Assembly (NCBI GenBank): GCA_003225615.1
Contig: QIAS01000059.1
Span: 6,603 to 13,295, forward strand
Direction: 5' to 3'
Origin: Acidobacteriota bacterium
Lineage (GTDB): Bacteria > Acidobacteriota > Terriglobia > Terriglobales > Acidobacteriaceae
DNA: 6,693 nt
In this document: positions 1 to 4,873 of the stretch, piece after piece
Layout: every line of letters begins with the position of its first letter
Numbering within the stretch: position 1 is the first letter of the stretch
Program-made: the position numbers and the translations under genes
The notes under the pieces: generated by a model
Told to the model about the DNA's origin: nothing
Databases searched by the model: none
What the model saw: the letters and a program-made list of their open reading frames with translations, nothing else

Positions 1-1
1 C

Positions 2-208
2 GGCAACCCGTATGCGCTGGCCAGTGCATTGGCCAAGCTGGATGCTTCTTCGCGGCGTGTGCCGATGGTTGCAAGTCCATCAACCGCGCACCTGTTTATC
101 GTGCAGCCGCTGGTGGCCGTGAATTTCGCCAATCTGTTCTCGACGCACCCGCCTATTGCCAAGCGGATTGAGCGGCTGACGGGACGGCCGGCGGAATTTT
201 ATCAGTAA
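2..208 (+). CDS. htpX: HtpX-type M48 membrane metalloprotease, C-terminal part (5' end outside window)
   Basis: The first full codon in frame is at 2; 68 residues are followed by a TAA stop. What is visible is the conserved tail of HtpX-like M48 peptidases: ALASALAKLD near the left edge, then AHLFIVQPL (residues 29-37 of the fragment), then the near-invariant NLFSTHPPI block (residues 44-52) followed by AKRIERL. HtpX proteins are zinc proteases of the cytoplasmic membrane that degrade misfolded membrane proteins. The HEXXH zinc site and the membrane helices lie upstream of the window and cannot be checked, so completeness of the gene is unknown. The fragment ends in GRPAEFYQ, a natural-looking C-terminus. 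The next gene starts 149 nt downstream across a repeat-bearing spacer, so shared transcription is uncertain. Confidence 0.88.
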   Translation, partial: GNPYALASALAKLDASSRRVPMVASPSTAHLFIVQPLVAVNFANLFSTHPPIAKRIERLTGRPAEFYQ

Positions 209-211
209 GCC

Positions 212-302
212 CTTTGCGCTTTGCATTTGGCAGTTAGCACTTGGTGGGCACGCGTTTGTGTGACAACCCGGGAAAGCTAAAGGCTAATTGCCAGGTGCTG
301 CT
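212..302. repeat. Inverted arms of degenerate 7-nt repeats (TTTGGCA/TTTAGCA type) in the htpX-MoxR spacer
   Basis: The left arm reads in 7-nt steps: CTTTGCG at 212, CTTTGCA at 219, TTTGGCA at 226, GTTAGCA at 233 and CTTGGTG at 240. The right arm carries the reverse complement of the same theme, also in 7-nt steps: AGCTAAA at 275, GGCTAAT at 282 and TGCCAGG at 289. As RNA, 223-238 can pair with 283-298 over 16 positions, three of them G-U, leaving a 44-nt loop in which 241-244 can also pair with 277-280. A short T-run follows at 302-305, so the hairpin might help end htpX transcription, though the loop is too large for a classical intrinsic terminator. The spacer 209-357 contains no gene that I can support. 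Confidence 0.6.
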
Positions 303-344
303 TTTCTGTGACGTCCGTAACCGCAATCGACCCTCCCCACATAG

Positions 345-350
345 TAAAAT
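345..350 (+). promoter_or_regulatory. Possible -10 element (TAAAAT) for the MoxR gene
   Basis: TAAAAT matches the TATAAT consensus at five of six positions and ends 7 nt before the ATG at 358. No convincing -35 hexamer is present at the usual distance. There is no Shine-Dalgarno between it and the ATG. If used, transcription would start at or within a base of the start codon, giving a leaderless mRNA. The assignment rests only on position and the hexamer. Confidence 0.3.
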
Positions 351-357
351 TCAAATA

Positions 358-1317
358 ATGTCTCCCGAGACCGCCATTGCTGCTTCTCAGCGCGCTACGC
401 AACTGGAAGCCAGCCTGCGCACGGTAATTCGCGGTAAGGATGACGTGCTGCGGCTCGCCCTGGTTTCGATGCTGGCGCGGGGACATCTGCTGATTGAAGG
501 CGTGCCGGGGGTGGGCAAGACCACTCTGGGCCAGGCGCTGGCGCGCGCCCTGGATTGCAGCTTTCAGCGGGTGCAGTTTACCAGCGACATGCTGCCCAGC
601 GACGTGCTCGGCATCTCGATCTATTCCGCTATTGAACAGCAGTTCGAGTTCAAGCGTGGACCGGTTTTTGCAAACATTTTGCTGGCTGATGAGATCAACC
701 GCACCACCCCTAAGACGCAATCGGCGCTGCTCGAGGCGATGAACGAAGGCCAAGTCACGGTGGATGCGCATTCATACCCGCTGCCCCAGCCTTTCCTGGT
801 GATCGCCACGCAGAACCCGGTGGAGCATCATGGAACTTATCCCTTGCCCGAATCACAACTGGATCGGTTTCTAATGCGGGTGCACATGGGCTACCCGGAA
901 GGCGAGGCCGAACGCGAGATCCTGCGCTCGGAGGCAGGCGCAGCCCAACTGGAGAATCTTCGTCCGGTATTGACGGGGGCAGAGATGCTCGAAATGCAAG
1001 CGGCGGCCAACCAGGTTCGGGTTGACGACTCCCTGGTGACCTACACGCTGCAAATCGTGCGCAAGACGCGGGCTTCGGAGCACCTGACGCTCGGAGTCTC
1101 TCCGCGGGGGGCACAGATGCTCTATCGCGCCGCCCAAGCCATGGCTTTTCTCGAAGGCCGCACTTTCTGCACGCCAGAAGATTTCAAGCCGCTGGCTGTG
1201 CCGGTATTTGCTCACAGAGTGGTGGTAGATGCGCTCTATTCATCCACCCTGAAGAGGTCCGATCAGGCCGACCAGATCGTGCGCGAGATCGTCGAGAGTG
1301 TGCCGGTGCCGGTGTAG
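358..1317 (+). CDS. MoxR-family AAA+ ATPase
   Basis: This 319-residue protein is a MoxR-type AAA+ ATPase, a cytoplasmic ATP-driven chaperone class that usually helps assemble or activate VWA-domain or metal-containing complexes. The AAA_3-type core is complete: Walker A GVPGVGKT (48-55), Walker B ILLADEINR with D111/E112 (107-115), sensor 1 in ATQNP (150-154), the arginine-finger segment SQLDRF (166-171), and sensor 2 in GVSPRGAQ with R250 (246-253). The C-terminal helical lid ends at 319, normal for the family. The open frame extends back to a TTG at 241, but that extension is repeat-derived and unlike the family. ATG 358 gives the usual roughly 25-residue lead before the VIRGKDD segment. 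Family members normally sit next to DUF58 and VWA-domain genes; neither follows here, so its client is unknown. The gene stands alone between two repeat-bearing spacers, downstream of htpX. Confidence 0.93.
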   Translation: MSPETAIAASQRATQLEASLRTVIRGKDDVLRLALVSMLARGHLLIEGVPGVGKTTLGQALARALDCSFQRVQFTSDMLPSDVLGISIYSAIEQQFEFKRGPVFANILLADEINRTTPKTQSALLEAMNEGQVTVDAHSYPLPQPFLVIATQNPVEHHGTYPLPESQLDRFLMRVHMGYPEGEAEREILRSEAGAAQLENLRPVLTGAEMLEMQAAANQVRVDDSLVTYTLQIVRKTRASEHLTLGVSPRGAQMLYRAAQAMAFLEGRTFCTPEDFKPLAVPVFAHRVVVDALYSSTLKRSDQADQIVREIVESVPVPV

Positions 1318-1319
1318 GC

Positions 1320-1457
1320 AGTACCGAGTACCTGGTACCGAGGACCGAGTTATCCCAGATCTCAGTTGCCAAGTTTCAACAGCCGTCATTGCGTTCTTAT
1401 TCTTGTTCACGCGGGTTTGTCTTCTCTCTCGGTACTGGGTACGCGGTACTCGGTACT
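1320..1457. repeat. 138-bp element with inverted arms of 7-nt repeats (CGGTACT type)
   Basis: The element starts 2 nt after the MoxR stop codon. Its left arm reads in 7-nt steps: AGTACCG at 1320, AGTACCT at 1327, GGTACCG at 1334 and AGGACCG at 1341. The right arm reads CGGTACT at 1430, GGGTACG at 1437, CGGTACT at 1444 and CGGTACT at 1451. Comparing 1320-1349 with the reverse complement of 1428-1457 gives 26 of 30 identical positions, including a perfect outer 13 bp (AGTACCGAGTACC). The 78-nt centre (1350-1427) is pyrimidine-rich toward its right end and has no gene that I can support. The element fills nearly all of the 154-nt spacer. It could be a mobile-type palindromic repeat, a transcription barrier or an RNA hairpin; it encodes no transposase, and no target-site duplication was identified. 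Confidence 0.75.
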
Positions 1458-1460
1458 GGA

Positions 1461-1466
1461 TATAAT
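1461..1466 (+). promoter_or_regulatory. Consensus -10 element (TATAAT) for the DUF4149 gene
   Basis: A perfect TATAAT hexamer ends 5 nt before the ATG at 1472. A TG dinucleotide precedes it at 1457-1458, one base out of register for a classical extended -10. The -35 region falls inside the CGGTACT repeat array and does not resemble TTGACA. There is no Shine-Dalgarno between the hexamer and the ATG. The geometry puts the transcription start at the A of the start codon, so this looks like a leaderless promoter that probably also drives the downstream HOD-like gene. Confidence 0.5.
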
Positions 1467-1471
1467 GCGCC

Positions 1472-1948
1472 ATGTCCTTCCTGCGCTACCTGATGCTGCT
1501 CTCCCTGATCGCCTGGCTTGGCGGGCTGATTTTCTTTTCATTCGTTGTGGCCCCAACGGCGTTCGCGGTGCTTCCCACGCGCCATCTGGCCGGCTCGGTG
1601 GTTAGCCGTTCTCTGAACTCGCTGCACTGGGTGGGCATCGTCTCTGGTTTGGTCTTCCTGGTTACTTCTCTCCTGTACTCCCGGTACACTACCGGCTCTG
1701 CCCACCCGTTTGCCGCACGGCATCTGCTGGTCGTAATCATGCTGGTACTGACGTGTGTTTCACAGTTCGGCATTTCGCCTAGAATGGCTTCGCTGCGCGC
1801 CTCCGTCGGTGAAATTGACAATGTGCCACTGAATGACCCGGCCCGTGTGCAATTCAATGCTTTGCACCATTGGTCCACGAGGCTGGAAGGCGGAGTGTTG
1901 TTGCTTGGATTGGTCGTTGTGTATCTGACGGCGCAACCACACGCCTGA
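1472..1948 (+). CDS. DUF4149 (TMEM205-like) four-helix membrane protein
   Basis: This 158-residue protein is predominantly hydrophobic, with four likely membrane helices at about residues 5-27, 51-70, 82-100 and 137-153. The first helix contains the small-residue stretch AWLGGLIFF followed by VVAPTAF. The last is preceded by the conserved-looking LHHWSTRLEGG block (131-141). This pattern fits the DUF4149/TMEM205-like family of small bacterial membrane proteins, whose function is not established. The polar loop 101-130 carries charged residues and is probably the main exposed segment. The ATG at 1472 begins the first helix directly and matches the family's usual short N-terminus; no ribosome-binding site precedes it. 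The HOD-like gene starts 22 nt after the stop, suggesting co-transcription, although no functional link between the two products is evident. Confidence 0.82.
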   Translation: MSFLRYLMLLSLIAWLGGLIFFSFVVAPTAFAVLPTRHLAGSVVSRSLNSLHWVGIVSGLVFLVTSLLYSRYTTGSAHPFAARHLLVVIMLVLTCVSQFGISPRMASLRASVGEIDNVPLNDPARVQFNALHHWSTRLEGGVLLLGLVVVYLTAQPHA

Positions 1949-1960
1949 AAGTAATCAAGC

Positions 1961-1965
1961 AGGAG
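1961..1965 (+). promoter_or_regulatory. Shine-Dalgarno AGGAG for the HOD-like gene
   Basis: AGGAG lies 5 nt upstream of the ATG at 1971, near-ideal spacing, and fixes the start of that gene. It is the only strong Shine-Dalgarno among the complete plus-strand genes, which fits an internal operon position rather than a leaderless start. Confidence 0.75.
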
Positions 1966-1970
1966 AATTC

Positions 1971-2765
1971 ATGCCCGAAGCCAAATCCAGCGGTGTGCGC
2001 ATCGACTACACGGACACCGGCAAAAAAGAGCCCGCTCTTCTGCTGCTGCCAGGGTGGTGCGCGTCGCGAGCGGCCTTTGGAAAGATGGCTCAGATGTGCG
2101 CCATGCACCGGCGCGTGCTGGCCCTGGATTGGCGCGGGCATGGAGCCTCCGAGACGCCGGAGAAAGATTTTGGCTCGGCGGATCTGGTCAAAGACGCTAT
2201 CGCGGTCATTGAAGCGAGCGAGGCGCAGCAAGTGGTTCCTGTAGCCCTGGCCCATGCGGGATGGGTAGCCATCGAACTCCGACGGAGGCTGGGCGCGCGA
2301 ATTCCCAAAATTATTTTGCTGGACTGGATCATCTTTGATCCGCCACCGCAGTTTATGGCGGCCTTGGGTGCTTTGCAGGACCTTCAGCAATGGGAGCACA
2401 CCCGCAACCGCCTGTTCTCGACCTGGCTCGAAGGCGTAAGCAATCCAGGCGTGTCGCAGTTTGTGCACCACGTGATGGGAGGATTCGGCTTCAGCATGTG
2501 GTCTCGCGCGGGACGGGAGATCTCAGCCGCGTACACGCGGCATACGAATCCGCTTCGCGCACTGGAAGGGTTCAATACTCCCGTCCCGGTTATTCACATT
2601 TACGCACAGCCGGTCGATGCTGCGTACTGGGATTCCCAGCAGTTCTTCGCAAAATCGCATCCCTGGTTCTCCGCGAAACGGGTGAACGCGCTGAGCCACC
2701 TCCCTATGCTCGAGGCGCCGGAAGAGGTGGCCGAGGTGATTGAAAGCTTCGTAGCTTCTAAGTGA
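1971..2765 (+). CDS. Alpha/beta-hydrolase-fold protein resembling cofactor-free 2,4-dioxygenases (HOD/QDO type)
   Basis: The 264-residue protein has an alpha/beta-hydrolase layout and, from memory of the family, resembles Arthrobacter 1H-3-hydroxy-4-oxoquinaldine 2,4-dioxygenase (HOD) along most of its length. Shared blocks include LPGWC (26-30), the DWRGHG-type turn (53-58), LLDW (116-119), WL-G (152-155), a W-R-GR-I segment (177-184), a Y-QP-type block (211-214) and FA--HPWF (226-233). HOD-type enzymes cleave N-heteroaromatic rings with O2 without metal or cofactor, using a His/Asp pair. Here D118 and H243 (in LSHLP) match that pair. The elbow reads ALAHAGW (92-98), so the nucleophile position is Ala94, not Ser. 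The His that follows GWC in HOD is also absent (A31). A different substrate, altered catalysis or a non-enzymatic role are all possible. No signal peptide is seen, so it is probably cytoplasmic. It starts 22 nt after the DUF4149 gene. Confidence 0.8.
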   Translation: MPEAKSSGVRIDYTDTGKKEPALLLLPGWCASRAAFGKMAQMCAMHRRVLALDWRGHGASETPEKDFGSADLVKDAIAVIEASEAQQVVPVALAHAGWVAIELRRRLGARIPKIILLDWIIFDPPPQFMAALGALQDLQQWEHTRNRLFSTWLEGVSNPGVSQFVHHVMGGFGFSMWSRAGREISAAYTRHTNPLRALEGFNTPVPVIHIYAQPVDAAYWDSQQFFAKSHPWFSAKRVNALSHLPMLEAPEEVAEVIESFVASK

Positions 2766-2847
2766 ATTTCTTTTTCAATTCTCGTAACTGCGCTCATGCT
2801 GCCGATTGGTCATCGCCAAAGCCTTCATTTATTCTGTAGATTCATTG

Positions 2848-2875
2848 CTTCAGCGCTGAAGGCTGACGACTGAAA
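2848..2875. repeat. Short 7-nt repeat cluster (GCTGAAG type) just upstream of ychF
   Basis: Four consecutive 7-nt units are seen: CTTCAGC at 2848, its reverse complement GCTGAAG at 2855, then GCTGACG at 2862 and ACTGAAA at 2869. The first two form a perfect 14-bp palindrome. The cluster ends 8 nt before the ychF start codon. The rest of the 118-nt spacer (2766-2847) holds a T-rich stretch at 2767-2775 after the HOD-like stop and nothing that I can identify as a gene. The cluster is shorter than the arrays in the two upstream spacers and has no distant inverted arm. Confidence 0.5.
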
Positions 2876-2883
2876 GCTTCCTT

Positions 2884-3969
2884 ATGAAAACCGGCATCAT
2901 TGGTCTCCCCCAGGTCGGCAAATCGTCGTTGTTCCGTATGCTGACGAAAGCAAGTCTCTCCGCGCCCGCCTACGCCAATCCTCGCGAGGCGCATATTGGC
3001 GTGGCAAAAGTGCCGGATGACCGGCTCGACCGGCTGGCCGCGCTCTTCAATCCCAAGAAACTGGCTCATGCTTCCGTGGAATACGTCGACCTGGGGGCGA
3101 TTGGACAGGATGCTCTGAAGGAGAGCGCCTACATCGGCCATCTGCGGCAGGTAGACGCGCTGGCTCACGTGGTGCGTGGGTTCGTGGATCCATCTATCCC
3201 GCACGTCGGTAATATTGATCCCTCGCGCGACATCAAGAATGTGGAATTCGACCTGATGGTCAGTGATCTTGGGCAGATCGAAAAACGCCTGGAGCGGCTG
3301 GAAAAAGATTTGAAGAAGATGCGCACGCCCGAACTGGAAAAAGAAAACGAACTGCTGCTGCGCGCCAAGTCCCATCTGGAGTCGGAGCGTCCCCTGCGGG
3401 AAATGGAGATGACGGCGGAGGACAAGAAGCGCATCCGCGGCTTCATGTTTCTTAGCGAGAAGCCGATTCTTTACGTGCTGAATGTCAGCGAAACTACGGA
3501 ATTGGGCAAGGAGCTGGAAACTTCCGTTGCCAAGTTCAAGCTGAACGAAGTCGCCTCACGTTCAAACGCCGGGGCTATGGCAATCTGCGGCAAAGTCGAG
3601 GCGGAGTTGGCGGAAATGAACGATGCGGATGCTGCCGAGTTTCTCTCCAGCTACGGCTTGAAGGAAAGTGGGTTGGTGCGCCTGATCCGCACGACTTACG
3701 CGCTCCTGGGGCTGATTTCCTTTTTCACCGTCGGGGAAGACGAATGCCGGGCCTGGACGATTCCTGCCCATACCCGGGCCGTTGAGGCGGCCGGCGCGAT
3801 TCACTCGGATCTTGAGAAACATTTCATCCGCGCCGAAACCATAGCCTGGGACCAACTGCTGGAGGCCGGTTCGGAAGCGAACGCCCGCGCCAAAGGCACA
3901 CTCCGTTTAGAGGGCAAAGACTACATTGTGAAAGACGGCGATGTGTTGCACATCCGGCACTCAGGATAA
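2884..3969 (+). CDS. ychF: Divergent YchF-type P-loop ATPase/GTPase (DUF933/TGS domain)
   Basis: At 361 residues this matches the length of YchF (Obg-related, usually ATP-preferring, ribosome-associated; E. coli about 363). Visible parts are the P-loop GLPQVGKSS (7-15), a charged helical segment at about 128-175 corresponding to the coiled-coil domain, the base-recognition motif NVSE (200-203) that replaces the GTPase NKxD, and a C-terminal TGS domain (about 278-361) with RAWTIP, EKHFIRAETI and EGKDYIVKDGDVLHI. His107 in PHVGN corresponds to the catalytic His of E. coli YchF (HVSGK). Several signatures are eroded: the P-loop has Q and S where NVGKST is usual, the switch I segment CTIEPN is replaced, and G3 reads DLGA instead of DIAG, with the usual glycine-rich switch II missing. 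This may be a paralogue rather than the housekeeping YchF. The ATG at 2884 is the family start; no clear ribosome-binding site precedes it. The gene ends 37 nt from the convergent kinase gene, with no hairpin seen between them. Confidence 0.87.
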   Translation: MKTGIIGLPQVGKSSLFRMLTKASLSAPAYANPREAHIGVAKVPDDRLDRLAALFNPKKLAHASVEYVDLGAIGQDALKESAYIGHLRQVDALAHVVRGFVDPSIPHVGNIDPSRDIKNVEFDLMVSDLGQIEKRLERLEKDLKKMRTPELEKENELLLRAKSHLESERPLREMEMTAEDKKRIRGFMFLSEKPILYVLNVSETTELGKELETSVAKFKLNEVASRSNAGAMAICGKVEAELAEMNDADAAEFLSSYGLKESGLVRLIRTTYALLGLISFFTVGEDECRAWTIPAHTRAVEAAGAIHSDLEKHFIRAETIAWDQLLEAGSEANARAKGTLRLEGKDYIVKDGDVLHIRHSG

Positions 3970-4006
3970 ATGTTCCACCCGTCAATGCGGAGGAAGCGAC
4001 CAAGCC

Positions 4007-4873
4007 TCAGAAATTCTCCAGCGTCCAGACATTACTTTGAATTGTTGGGGCAGGGATGGCCACGTACTTGCCATCGCGGGAAGGAATTGCCCAGGTTGGG
4101 AAGTAGCTTCTCACTTCCCACAGCTTGTGTGCATTGCCCGCCAGGTCGACATGCAGCAGAGTGGAAACGCGTCCCGTAGGATTGCTAGTAACAAACATGC
4201 CTCGAGAATCTGCGGCCCAATCCACCCCAGCAAAGCCGTTCCAGTTTTTGACTGTGATCTCGCGAGATGAGCCGGTTGCGACGGACAGCAAACGGATCCG
4301 ATTATCATCGGCACTGAGCTTCACTAACGCGAGCAACTTACCATCAGGAGAAAGACTCCAGTTCCAACCCGTGGGGCTTGGGTCAAAAGCGGCCAATTGG
4401 CTGATATTCCCGGTTACATGATCGAAGCGAGATAACACGAATTGCTTCGGTTCCAGCTGACTAACGATGCATGTGTTCGCGGGCGAACGGGAACATTGAA
4501 AATTGCTCAAAAAGGGAAGCTGGAGCAGGAACCGTGGCGGGCCACCAGTGATGGCAGCGCGCATAATCCGAACCGGCGCGGCCGGGTCATTCACGCCAGT
4601 TAAGGTGAGGTATAAAACTTCGGTACCGTCTGGGGTTAACCGGCACGCCCCCGTTTTTGGATCCGTGCCTAATGGCAGCATGTCGGCTGAAGTTTGATCG
4701 ATCGATTGCCGGAAGAAATTCACCGCGCCGGTTCGGTTGGAGGAAAACAACACTGTCCGGCTATCGGCGGTCCAATCAAACGGGAAGTCATCAGCGTCGT
4801 CGAGCGTGAGACGCCGCGGGGTTCCCAGGCGCGGCTCGTGTGAGGAGAATTCTGCAACGTAGATGCTTGCCAT
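4007..4873 (-). pseudogene. C-terminal beta-propeller part of the frameshifted Ser/Thr kinase gene
   Basis: This 288-residue frame continues the TolB/WD40-like (PD40) propeller of the upstream kinase, in the +1 frame. Propeller strands are recognisable at DWTADSRTVLFSSNR (33-47), LTPDGTEVLYL (79-89), LSPDGKLLALV (174-184), DWAADSRGMFVTS (218-230) and IPSRDGKYVAI (263-273). It ends in SNVWTLENF, the usual C-terminus of these acidobacterial kinase/propeller proteins as I recall them. It lacks its own kinase domain, signal peptide and ribosome-binding site. Its ATG at 4873 lies inside the kinase frame at the point where the frame is lost, and homology seems to begin only at about IYVAEF (residues 4-9). 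I therefore read it as the displaced 3' part of one gene. Independent translation from this ATG, or programmed shifting, are less likely alternatives. It overlaps the upstream frame by 83 nt. Confidence 0.8.

Noticed and set aside
241..357. N-terminal extension of the MoxR frame back to TTG 241
   Set aside because: The 39 extra residues lie in heptad-repeat spacer, have no family similarity and no ribosome-binding site; ATG 358 fits the family.
1320..1457. CRISPR-like array
   Set aside because: Units are 7 nt and contiguous with no spacers, and they are arranged as inverted arms; this is not CRISPR architecture.
1240..1473. Small minus-strand open frame through the 1320-1457 spacer
   Set aside because: Its sequence is mainly translated heptad repeat (periodic Y-V-P-R-T-like residues) plus antisense of the MoxR tail; no sign of a real protein.
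1854..2471. 205-codon open frame on the minus strand across the DUF4149/HOD-like junction
   Set aside because: It crosses two real genes and their operon spacer, is low in recognisable motifs, and is a shadow frame.
2744..2775. Possible intrinsic terminator at the end of the HOD-like gene
   Set aside because: The only hairpin is a 5-bp AAGCT/AGCTT stem inside the coding end, about 10 nt before the T-rich stretch; too weak to call.
2806..2835. TTGGTC / TATTCT as a promoter for ychF with an 18-nt spacer
   Set aside because: Only 3 of 6 and 4 of 6 consensus positions match; such matches are expected by chance in a 118-nt spacer.
2741..2880. Identical 10-mer TGAAAGCTTC at 2741-2750 and 2871-2880
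   Set aside because: One copy is in the coding end of the HOD-like gene and flanking bases do not match; probably coincidence rather than a duplication or attachment site.
3970..4006. Bidirectional terminator in the convergent ychF/kinase gap
   Set aside because: No inverted repeat of useful length or T-run is visible in the 37 nt.
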